From: Flavobacteriaceae bacterium
Lineage (GTDB): Bacteria > Bacteroidota > Bacteroidia > Flavobacteriales > Flavobacteriaceae
DNA: 5,404 bases
Assembly: GCA_016780435.1 (NCBI GenBank)
Contig: JADHLU010000081.1
Location: forward strand, 1 to 5,404
Direction of reading: 5' to 3'
The notes beneath the pieces are model-generated. The model was not told the DNA's origin. It ran no database searches and was given only the letters and a program-made list of their open reading frames with translations. Of the stretch, positions 1 to 5,404 are shown in pieces. The stretch's first letter is position 1. Every line of letters starts with the position of its first letter. The translations under genes and the position numbers were made by a program.

Positions 1-1898
1 ATGAAAGCTGGATAGAATTGGTAGACGGCGAAACAGCTCAGCGTTTCGTTGAAGAAGCTAAGGCGGTCAAACAGGTTGAATTAATCCGAGGCCTGTTGGA
101 GCTAGTCGGGCCCAATGAGCCTATACCCTGGAGAGAAATTCAACACCTTACCAAATCGACTGCTGCTGTGCGCAATGCATTGGTTAAGAAGGGTATACTT
201 ATGCTTTCAGAACGCCCAATTGAGCGGCTAAAGCGCAGTTATTCTTTATTTAAGCCGTTTGAATTAACAGCAGCGCAACAACAGGCGTTACGTTTTATAG
301 AGAAGGGTTTTGAAACCAAGAAGCCCGTTGTGTTAAAGGGTGTCACCGGATCCGGGAAAACAGAGGTGTACATGCAGCTAATCGAAAAGGCGTTAAGTCA
401 ATCGGGTCAAGTGCTGTATTTACTCCCCGAAATTGCCTTAACCGAGGCCCTCACACTGCGCGTCAGTGCCCGGTTTCCAGAAAAAGTATTGGCCTATAAT
501 TCGGCCTTGAACAAAGCGAAACGCGTCGAGGCCTGGCACAAGGTTCTCAAGCAAGACCCTAGCGTGCAAATCGTGGTGGGCTCGCGATCGGCTCTGTTTT
601 TGCCCTTTAGCAACTTGAGGCTCATAATCGTTGACGAGGAACACGATACTTCGTTTAAACAGGCTGACCCCGCACCGCGGTACCACGCCAGAGATACAGC
701 TATTTATTTGGCGCAGCTTTGTAAGGCTTCTATTGTATTAGGTTCGGCAACTCCAAGTTTAGAGACTTATTACAATGCCACCCCTACAGGCGCCGGATTA
801 TCAAAATATACATTAGTTAATTTACAGCAGCGCTATGCTGAGGCCGTTTCTACTCATATTGAACTGATCGACCTGCGTGAGGAATACAAGCGCAAGCGCA
901 TGCATGGGTTTTTCTCACAAACACTGCTCAATCTGCTTGATGAAACACTAGAGCGTGGCGAACAAGCTTTGTTTTTTCAAAACCGAAGGGGGTATTCCAC
1001 GCTGATTTCGTGCCAAAGTTGTGGTCATGTAAAGCGATGCCAATCGTGTGACGTTGGGTTGACTTACCACAAAGGCGAGTCGGTGTTGCGCTGTCATTAT
1101 TGCGGGTTTCAGGAGCCCTTTACAGTAAAGTGTTCTGCCTGCGGAAGCCTTGAATTACACGAGCAAGGTCTAGGTACTGAGCAGTTGGAGTGGCACCTCG
1201 CAGAGCGCTATCCTCAACATTCTGTGATTCGCGTAGACAGTGACTCCGGGGCTTCGTTGTCTAAGAGACTAAAGGCTTTAAAAGACTTTGAGGCCCAGCG
1301 GCATCAGATCTTAGTGGGTACACAGATGATTAGTAAAGGCATAGACTTCTCCAATATTGGGCTTATAGGAGTGGTGCAAGTTGATCAGATGCTTTACAGG
1401 GCCGACTACAGAGCGCAAGAGCAGGCCTTTCAAATGCTTCTTCAGGTAGCTGGAAGAGGAGGGAGGCATTCCGATAAACCGGCCACAATGGCCTTACAAA
1501 CCTTTGATCCGGGTAACCGGATATTGAGGCAATTGGTTCAAGGAGACGACAAGGATTTTTATAGCAGTGAATTAGAGGAGCGAAAGCAGTTTTTTTATCC
1601 GCCATTTTCGCGCATGATTCGCATACAGTTCAGAGCTAAGAGCGAATCGGTGGTTTGGGAGGGGGCCTCTTGGTTTGCAAAAGCCCTCAAACAAATTGAG
1701 GGAATACACGTTTTGGGCAATGATAGCCCAATAGTTTCGAAAATTCGAGATCAGCATTACCAGCAGATTCTGATCAAATACCCAAAACAATTTCCGTTAC
1801 ATACCCTGAAGGCACGAATACATAAAATTCAACAGTCATTTGAGTCTATAGGTGCCTTTCAATCTATACGAATCGCCTATCATGTTGATCACATCTAG
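1..1898 (+). CDS. priA: Primosomal protein N' (replication restart helicase PriA), 5'-truncated by the window edge
   Basis: PriA is a cytosolic superfamily 2 3'-5' DNA helicase that recognises stalled or collapsed replication forks and starts reloading of the replicative helicase. About 631 residues are visible. The frame stays open to the left edge (codons from base 3 read ESWIE), so the TTG at 18 is an internal Leu codon, not the start. From the family's usual Bacteroidota length (about 800 residues), roughly 170-200 N-terminal residues, including the 3'-DNA-binding domain, are missing. Visible in order: a winged-helix-like stretch; Walker A GVTGSGKT (339-362); Walker B DEEH (633-644); motif III GSATPSLE (from 741); a zinc module of four CxxC pairs (1011-1022, 1038-1049, 1092-1103, 1131-1142) inserted in the second helicase lobe; GTQMISKGIDF (from 1317); motif VI QVAGRGGR (1443-1466); and the C-terminal domain starting around YPPFSR. 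Motif VI usually reads GRAGR. All catalytic motifs and zinc cysteines are intact, so the protein should be functional. The stop is TAG. Confidence 0.97.
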   Translation, partial: ESWIELVDGETAQRFVEEAKAVKQVELIRGLLELVGPNEPIPWREIQHLTKSTAAVRNALVKKGILMLSERPIERLKRSYSLFKPFELTAAQQQALRFIEKGFETKKPVVLKGVTGSGKTEVYMQLIEKALSQSGQVLYLLPEIALTEALTLRVSARFPEKVLAYNSALNKAKRVEAWHKVLKQDPSVQIVVGSRSALFLPFSNLRLIIVDEEHDTSFKQADPAPRYHARDTAIYLAQLCKASIVLGSATPSLETYYNATPTGAGLSKYTLVNLQQRYAEAVSTHIELIDLREEYKRKRMHGFFSQTLLNLLDETLERGEQALFFQNRRGYSTLISCQSCGHVKRCQSCDVGLTYHKGESVLRCHYCGFQEPFTVKCSACGSLELHEQGLGTEQLEWHLAERYPQHSVIRVDSDSGASLSKRLKALKDFEAQRHQILVGTQMISKGIDFSNIGLIGVVQVDQMLYRADYRAQEQAFQMLLQVAGRGGRHSDKPATMALQTFDPGNRILRQLVQGDDKDFYSSELEERKQFFYPPFSRMIRIQFRAKSESVVWEGASWFAKALKQIEGIHVLGNDSPIVSKIRDQHYQQILIKYPKQFPLHTLKARIHKIQQSFESIGAFQSIRIAYHVDHI

Positions 1899-1914
1899 AT
1901 TTAGCCGTGGGGGC

Positions 1915-1945
1915 TTGTAAAGCACAAATGCTTTGCCTATTTTTG
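1915..1945 (+). promoter_or_regulatory. Bacteroidota-type promoter for the rpsF-rpsR-rplI operon
   Basis: TATTTTTG at 1938-1945 is a perfect match to the Bacteroidota -7 consensus TAnnTTTG. A TTG at 1915-1917 lies 20 bases upstream, within the spacing known for the -33 element recognised by the primary sigma factor of this phylum. Transcription would then start near 1950-1953, leaving a leader of only about 13-16 bases before the rpsF ATG at 1966. This fits a strong constitutive promoter for ribosomal protein genes. The box matches are seen; the start point is inferred. Confidence 0.7.
1917..1944 (+). terminator. Possible weak intrinsic terminator of priA
   Basis: GTAAAGCA (1917-1924) pairs with TGCTTTGC (1929-1936) around a CAAA loop, giving eight pairs including one G-U. 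It is followed by CTA and then a run of five T (1940-1944). It starts 19 bases after the priA stop. The stem is short and AT-rich, so termination would be inefficient. The hairpin lies between the -33 and -7 elements of the proposed rpsF promoter, so its symmetry may instead be chance or a protein-binding site. The shape is seen directly; the function is inferred. Confidence 0.4.
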
Positions 1946-1965
1946 CACTCTTTTAAAACTAAATT

Positions 1966-2301
1966 ATGAACCAATACGAAACTGTTTTCATTTTGAATCC
2001 CGTTCTATCTGACGTTCAGGTAGAGGAAACAGCGAAGAAATTTCAAGATTTCTTAACGAGCCGTGGAGCTTCGATGGTAGCTAAAGAGAATTGGGGGCTA
2101 AAGAAATTAGCTTATCCAATTCAAAACAAAAAGAGTGGTTTTTACCATTTATTTGAGTTTAATGCACCCGCTGAAATTATCACTGAATTCGAACTTGAGT
2201 TTAGACGAGACGAGCGAGTAATGCGCTACCTAACCGTTAAATTAGACAAGCATGCAGTTGCTTGGGCGGAAAAAAGAAGACAAAAACTTAAAACGGCTTA
2301 A
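1966..2301 (+). CDS. rpsF: 30S ribosomal protein bS6
   Basis: This is the bS6 protein of the small subunit platform, where it pairs with bS18 and binds the central domain of 16S rRNA. At 111 residues it has the normal family length. It opens with [12 protein letters not shown], the typical first beta strand. Other landmarks are [11 protein letters not shown] (residues 43-53), GFYHLFEF (58-65) and [14 protein letters not shown] (79-92), ending in a short basic tail (EKRRQKLK). The ATG start is fixed by alignment with the family; no Shine-Dalgarno sequence precedes it, only an AT-rich leader. It is the first gene of the operon and is followed after two bases by rpsR, the gene for its binding partner, which suggests coupled translation. 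Confidence 0.98.
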   Translation: MNQYETVFILNPVLSDVQVEETAKKFQDFLTSRGASMVAKENWGLKKLAYPIQNKKSGFYHLFEFNAPAEIITEFELEFRRDERVMRYLTVKLDKHAVAWAEKRRQKLKTA

Positions 2302-2303
2302 TT

Positions 2304-2600
2304 ATGTCAACTATTGAACAACAAGCAAAAGGAAAAAAAGATGGCGAGATTCGCTATTTGACTCCTTTAAACATTGATACCCAAAAAGATAAAAAATACT
2401 GTCGCTTTAAGAAGTCGGGTATTAAGTATATCGACTATAAAGACCCTGATTTTTTACTCAAATTGGTAAATGAGCAAGGTAAGATTCTTCCTAGAAGACT
2501 AACTGGAACCTCATTGAAGTACCAGAGAAAGGTTTCACAGGCCATAAAGCGTTCAAGACACCTTGCCCTTATGCCTTACGTAGCAGATATGTTAAAATAA
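2304..2600 (+). CDS. rpsR: 30S ribosomal protein bS18
   Basis: This is the bS18 protein of the small subunit platform, which forms a heterodimer with bS6. At 98 residues it is longer than the 75-residue E. coli protein because of an N-terminal extension of about 20 residues, common in Bacteroidota. The conserved core is clear: YCRFKKSG (residues 32-39), IDYKDPDFL (43-51), [12 protein letters not shown] (59-70), then [20 protein letters not shown] (72-91), the RNA-binding part. Known work on flavobacterial ribosomes places bS18, bS6 and bS21 around the 3' end of 16S rRNA, where they hide the anti-Shine-Dalgarno sequence. The start lies two bases after the rpsF stop, with no ribosome binding site of its own, so translational coupling to rpsF is likely. 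Confidence 0.98.
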   Translation: MSTIEQQAKGKKDGEIRYLTPLNIDTQKDKKYCRFKKSGIKYIDYKDPDFLLKLVNEQGKILPRRLTGTSLKYQRKVSQAIKRSRHLALMPYVADMLK

Positions 2601-2613
2601 TTACGAGAAAGAC

Positions 2614-3066
2614 ATGGAAATTATTTTAAAAGAAGACGTTCAGAACCTAGGGTTCAAAGACGATATAATAGCTGTAAAGAATGGATACGGCAGAAACTTT
2701 CTTATTCCTCAAGGATTGGCTGTATTAGCTACTCCTTCTGCAAGGAAAGTTCACGCTGAAAATTTAAGACAGCGCGCTCACAAGGAGGCTCAGCTCGTTA
2801 AAGAAGCTCAAACTATAGCAGATAGACTTTCTACTCTTCAATTGAAGCTACAGGCGAAAGTTGGTTCAGGAGACAAACTGTTTGGATCGATTTCAAACAT
2901 TGATCTTGCTGCCGCTCTAGAGAAGCAGAATGAGGCCATTGACAAGAAATACATCATTGTTCAAGGTGGCTCAGTGAAGCGTTTGGGGGCATACACGGCC
3001 AAGGTTCGTTTACACAGAGATGTGATTGCTGACCTTGCCTTTGAGGTAGTTCCTGAATCAAATTAA
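2614..3066 (+). CDS. rplI: 50S ribosomal protein bL9
   Basis: This is the large subunit protein bL9, which binds 23S rRNA near the base of the L1 stalk and reaches out from the ribosome surface. The length of 150 residues is that of the family. The N-terminal RNA-binding domain shows MEIILKEDVQNLG and the family signature around VKNGYGRNFLIPQG (residues 21-34). It is followed by a long, charged connecting helix (about 41-80) and the C-terminal domain with KLFGSI (88-93) and LGAYTAKVRLH (124-134). It lies 13 bases after rpsR. GAGAAAGA (2605-2612) just before the ATG is purine-rich but not a real Shine-Dalgarno match. It is the last gene of the operon, with a strong terminator 26 bases after its stop. 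Confidence 0.98.
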   Translation: MEIILKEDVQNLGFKDDIIAVKNGYGRNFLIPQGLAVLATPSARKVHAENLRQRAHKEAQLVKEAQTIADRLSTLQLKLQAKVGSGDKLFGSISNIDLAAALEKQNEAIDKKYIIVQGGSVKRLGAYTAKVRLHRDVIADLAFEVVPESN

Positions 3067-3092
3067 GTACTGCACCTCGTTAACACCTATTC

Positions 3093-3116
3093 AAGGGGCC
3101 TTTTTGGCCCCTTTTT
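3093..3116 (+). terminator. Strong intrinsic terminator of the rpsF-rpsR-rplI operon
   Basis: AAGGGGCC (3093-3100) and GGCCCCTT (3106-3113) form a perfect eight-pair stem with six G-C pairs, around a TTTTT loop. The T run continues to 3116, giving five T in a row at the 3' side. It lies 26 bases after the rplI stop and only four bases before the next start codon, so it separates the ribosomal operon from the genes downstream. Because the left arm begins with only two A, it should work mainly on the + strand. Confidence 0.9.
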
Positions 3117-3120
3117 AGTT

Positions 3121-3603
3121 ATGAAATTTCGTAGATTAACCAAAGAACAGTTTGAGAGCATGCACGAAGAGTTTAGTGCTTTTTTGGCTTCCAACGGTGT
3201 AGATAAGACACTCTGGGATAGCAAAAAAGTCAACGAATCTTCAGAAGTGGATGAGCTGTTGGATGAGTTTAGCGATCTGGTTTGGGATGCAGTCCTTGAA
3301 AAGGCTGGATATATTGAGAATATTTCTGCAAATCACCTGTTTTTATTCAAGTGTTTAGACCAAGAAATTAAGCTAATTGCTATCGAGGTGAGTAATACAG
3401 AGATTGATTTAAGAGAACAGTCTGGATTTGAATGGTTTAAAAAGCATTACAATTCAGATTACATCAGCTACAAACGCGCATCAAAGGCGTATTCGAAAAC
3501 GAGAAATGAAGATAAATTTGAATTGATAGAAAAAGGAGGCGTTATCACCAAGGGCGCCTTGTACGATTGGTTTGAAGACCTGTTGGACCTATCTTCGGAG
3601 TAA
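3121..3603 (+). CDS. Conserved protein of unknown function, DUF6495 family
   Basis: I recognise this as the DUF6495-type protein often found next to rplI in Flavobacteriia; no function is established. It has 160 residues and is acidic (33 Asp/Glu against 21 Lys/Arg). There is no signal peptide, membrane segment, zinc motif or nucleotide-binding motif, so it is probably a soluble cytosolic protein. The opening MKFRRLTKEQFE is characteristic and supports the ATG at 3121. Other family-like blocks are FSDLVWDAVLEKAGYIE (residues 50-66), NHLFLFKC (71-78) and FELIEKGGVITKGALYDWFE (133-152), while the middle is less distinctive. It starts four bases after the rplI terminator with no Shine-Dalgarno site and no obvious promoter in the 54-base gap. 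It could be expressed by read-through or from a promoter inside rplI. hisS follows after 15 bases, probably as one transcript. Family assignment is from memory of the sequence pattern. Confidence 0.88.
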   Translation: MKFRRLTKEQFESMHEEFSAFLASNGVDKTLWDSKKVNESSEVDELLDEFSDLVWDAVLEKAGYIENISANHLFLFKCLDQEIKLIAIEVSNTEIDLREQSGFEWFKKHYNSDYISYKRASKAYSKTRNEDKFELIEKGGVITKGALYDWFEDLLDLSSE

Positions 3604-3618
3604 ATAAAGTCGATACAT

Positions 3619-5010
3619 ATGGCTACAAACGCAAGTTTAGCGAAGGGCACTAGAGATTTTTACGGAGATGAACTGAGTAAAAGACAGTTCATGATAGGTG
3701 TTATTGAAAAACATTTCAAGCAGTTTGGTTTCTCCAGAATTGAAACCCCGAGTTTTGAAAACTACGCCACCTTAATCGGGAAATACGGTGAAGAAGGAGA
3801 TCGATTAATCTTCAAGATTCTAAAGTCAGGCGACTATTTGTCAAAGGCTAATGAAGCGGCTTTGACCTCTAGAAATAGCCAAGACCTTACCCCCGATATC
3901 AGTGACAAAGCGCTGCGCTATGATTTGACCGTGCCTTTTGCGCGTTTTGTGGTACAGCACCAAAACGAGCTAGCTTTTCCGTTTAAACGCTATCAAATTC
4001 AGCCTGTTTGGCGTGCAGATCGACCACAAAAGGGTAGATATAGGGAATTTACGCAATGCGATGCCGATGTAGTGGGTGCGCAATCGCTGTGGCAAGAGCT
4101 TGAATTAGTGCAGCTGTATAATGCCGTTTTTACCGAATTGGGATTGATTGGCGAGAATAAGGTTAAGATAAAATTGAATAATAGAAAGCTGCTTTCGGGT
4201 ATAGCCGAGGTTTTGGCTATTGGAGATCGATTAGCTGAATTCATGATCACCTTAGATAAGTTAGATAAACTAGGCGCTGATGCGGTCGCAGAAGAACTTA
4301 GATTACAAGGATTCGAAGACAGTGTTTGGAATACGATGCAGTTTTTCCTGGACGATTCGATCAGTCAAGAGCACAAACTAGATAAATTACACCATCTATT
4401 AGCTACTTCCGCTAGTGGTCTTAAGGGCTTAGAAGAACTCGAGTTTTTACTGAGCCAGTCTCGCTTATTTAATCTAGAGGCCATTCACCTCACATTTGAC
4501 CTCACTTTAGCGCGAGGCCTTCACTACTACACCGGAACCTTATACGAGGTCAGTGCTCCAGAAAGCGTTCAATTAGGCGCTATCGGCGGAGGCGGCCGAT
4601 ACGATAATTTAACTGAAACATTCGGGGGTACAGAAATGAGTGGGGTAGGAATTTCTTTTGGACTAGACAGACTGTACCTCGTGATGGAAGAGTTGCAGTT
4701 GTTTGGTAGTCATTTAGAAGACCAAATCGATATAATTGTCTTATTCTTGGAGCAATCTGACCCCATACGCTTATTGCAGCTCATAAGCCAATTGAGGTCA
4801 AAGGGTGTGGCCTCTGAATTGTACCCAGAAATGGCGAAGACGGCCAAGCAATACAAGTATGCCGAAAAGAGAAAAGCCAGATTTGTGCTGTATCAAAATG
4901 GTAAGGGAGAATCTTTAAAATCGCTGACCCTAAAGAACATGAAGACTTCCGAAATACATGAATTCGATTTCGAAAGTCTTCATGATATGATCACTGTTAT
5001 TGGGGCTTAA
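3619..5010 (+). CDS. hisS: Histidine--tRNA ligase (HisRS)
   Basis: This cytosolic class II aminoacyl-tRNA synthetase activates histidine with ATP and attaches it to tRNA-His, acting as a homodimer. At 463 residues it is longer than the 424-residue E. coli enzyme, as is usual in Bacteroidota; part of the extra length is a segment near residues 66-96. It opens with the typical AKGTRDF (residues 8-14). The active-site parts are all present: LRYDLTVPFARF (99-110), motif 2 VWRADRPQKGRYREF (130-144) with the ATP-binding Arg132, the HisRS-specific ARGLHYYTG (298-306) with Arg299, the glycine-rich GGGGRYD (323-329), and motif 3 GVGISFGLDRL (342-352) with Arg351. Residues from about 368 form the C-terminal anticodon-binding domain. 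The ATG lies 15 bases after the DUF6495 stop, without a Shine-Dalgarno site (a GGAG at 3597-3600 is too far upstream). It is intact and should be functional. Confidence 0.98.
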   Translation: MATNASLAKGTRDFYGDELSKRQFMIGVIEKHFKQFGFSRIETPSFENYATLIGKYGEEGDRLIFKILKSGDYLSKANEAALTSRNSQDLTPDISDKALRYDLTVPFARFVVQHQNELAFPFKRYQIQPVWRADRPQKGRYREFTQCDADVVGAQSLWQELELVQLYNAVFTELGLIGENKVKIKLNNRKLLSGIAEVLAIGDRLAEFMITLDKLDKLGADAVAEELRLQGFEDSVWNTMQFFLDDSISQEHKLDKLHHLLATSASGLKGLEELEFLLSQSRLFNLEAIHLTFDLTLARGLHYYTGTLYEVSAPESVQLGAIGGGGRYDNLTETFGGTEMSGVGISFGLDRLYLVMEELQLFGSHLEDQIDIIVLFLEQSDPIRLLQLISQLRSKGVASELYPEMAKTAKQYKYAEKRKARFVLYQNGKGESLKSLTLKNMKTSEIHEFDFESLHDMITVIGA

Positions 5011-5018
5011 TCCCTAAT
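4999..5018 (+). terminator. Weak hairpin across the convergent hisS and M42 peptidase stop codons
   Basis: ATTGGGG (4999-5005) can pair with CCCTAAT (5012-5018) around a six-base loop, giving seven pairs in the + strand RNA, one of them G-U. The hairpin contains the hisS stop and the end of the opposing gene. There is no T run after it on either strand, and on the minus strand the wobble becomes a mismatch. It is the only candidate for a transcription end between the two genes, but it may be chance. Confidence 0.2.
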
Positions 5019-5404
5019 CTTCAAAGTAAGAGAATTGATCTCCAGACTTAATGGCAAGCAGTGAGTTGTAAATGAGTCGAATAACGTTAGCCACATCTTC
5101 TTTATGAACTGTTTCGACCGTGGTATGCATGTAGCGCAAAGGCAGCGAGATTAGCGCCGAGGCAACCCCTCCATTGCTGTAAGCAAAAGCGTCGGTGTCT
5201 GTTCCGGTGTATCGAGACGAGGCGTGGCGCTGAAATGGAATCTTATGGTTTTCTGCCGTTTCAATAATCAGGTCTCTAAGCTTGTGCTGAATTGCAGGTG
5301 CATACGAGATTACCGGTCCGCCTCCCATTTTGGTTTCACCTTGCTCAATTTTGCTGATCATAGGGGTAGTTGTGTCGTGAGTTACATCGGTAACTATAGC
5401 CACA
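5014..5404 (-). CDS. M42-family metallo-aminopeptidase, C-terminal part (5' end outside the window)
   Basis: M42 peptidases (the FrvX/glutamyl aminopeptidase/TET group) are cytosolic, di-metal enzymes, often large oligomers, that remove N-terminal residues from peptides. About 130 C-terminal residues of an expected 350-365 are visible. The GTG at 5403-5401 reads as an internal Val of the conserved block AIVTDVTHDTTTPMI, so the gene runs off the right edge. In that block Asp (5388-5386) matches the family's metal-binding Asp. GGGPVISYAP, TGTDTDAFAYSNGG and SLPLRYMHTTVE follow, where the His of YMH (5127-5125) matches the final metal-binding His. The catalytic Glu and the other metal ligands lie outside the window. 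The stop is TAG, three bases from the hisS stop on the other strand. The exact substrate cannot be told from this part. Confidence 0.93.
   Translation of the reverse strand, partial: VAIVTDVTHDTTTPMISKIEQGETKMGGGPVISYAPAIQHKLRDLIIETAENHKIPFQRHASSRYTGTDTDAFAYSNGGVASALISLPLRYMHTTVETVHKEDVANVIRLIYNSLLAIKSGDQFSYFED

Noticed and set aside
18..20. TTG as the start codon of priA
   Set aside because: The frame is open to base 3 upstream, and PriA of this group has a long N-terminal part before this point. The TTG is an internal Leu codon and the gene is cut by the window edge.
438..686. Minus-strand open frames inside priA (also 1363-1605 and 1572-1790), the DUF6495-type gene (3468-3650) and hisS (3999-4250)
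   Set aside because: They lie wholly or almost wholly opposite well-conserved genes, resemble no family I know, and have no promoter or start-site support; they are shadows of the coding strand.
1899..1965. S6:S18-binding autoregulatory RNA leader upstream of rpsF
   Set aside because: The predicted transcription start near 1950 leaves the hairpin out of the mRNA, and I do not see the bulged CCG arrangement typical of that motif in the remaining short leader.
3513..3520. TAAATTTG, a perfect -7 box match about 100 bases upstream of hisS, as an internal promoter
   Set aside because: No TTG lies at the right distance upstream (only a TTC at 3492-3494). A six-base match is expected by chance about once or twice in a window this size, and the bases encode conserved residues of the unknown protein.
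4201..4220. Inverted repeat ATAGCC/GGCTAT inside hisS
   Set aside because: Six pairs with an eight-base loop inside a coding region, no T run and no context for a regulatory role; likely chance.
4252..4269. Tandem nine-base repeat TTAGATAAG/TTAGATAAA inside hisS
   Set aside because: It encodes LDKLDK in a helical region and has only two copies; best explained by the protein sequence.
5401..5403. GTG as the start codon of the minus-strand peptidase
   Set aside because: It is the Val-like first residue of the conserved M42 block AIVTDVT; the N-terminal two thirds of the enzyme must lie beyond the window.
1..5404. A new defence, mobile or secondary-metabolite system
   Set aside because: Every gene but one belongs to a well-known housekeeping family in an expected order, and no repeats, integrase, transposase or foreign-looking composition is visible.

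Overview
The window is an ordinary chromosomal housekeeping stretch, most likely from a member of the Bacteroidota, probably order Flavobacteriales. Four things point there: the gene order priA - rpsF - rpsR - rplI - DUF6495-type gene; a perfect TAnnTTTG -7 promoter box upstream of rpsF; the absence of convincing Shine-Dalgarno sequences before any of the five visible starts; and a histidyl-tRNA synthetase and M42 peptidase that resemble the Bacteroidota versions. Genus and species cannot be told from this sequence.

Layout from left to right. Positions 1-1898 (+) hold the C-terminal three quarters of the primosomal helicase PriA; its 5' end lies outside the window. A 67-base gap follows, with a hairpin that may end priA and a Bacteroidota-type promoter. 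Then comes a tight ribosomal protein operon, rpsF (bS6), rpsR (bS18) and rplI (bL9), at 1966-3066, closed by a strong intrinsic terminator at 3093-3116. Only four bases after that terminator a conserved protein of unknown function (DUF6495 family by recognition) begins (3121-3603). It is followed after 15 bases by hisS (3619-5010), full length. On the minus strand, converging on hisS with only 3 bases between the stop codons, is the C-terminal third of an M42-family metallo-aminopeptidase (5014-5404), whose 5' end lies outside the window.

How the genes relate: bS6 and bS18 bind each other on the 30S platform, bL9 sits near the L1 stalk of the 50S subunit, and HisRS charges tRNA-His, so most of the window serves translation. 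PriA restarts stalled replication forks. The M42 peptidase degrades peptides in the cytosol. The role of the DUF6495-type protein is unknown.

I found no mobile element, CRISPR array, tRNA or rRNA gene, toxin-antitoxin pair or defence gene. No intergenic stretch exceeds 70 bases. The points worth a second look are modest: the unknown gene starting directly against a terminator, a promoter nested with a hairpin, the lack of Shine-Dalgarno sites, and a small change in PriA helicase motif VI.
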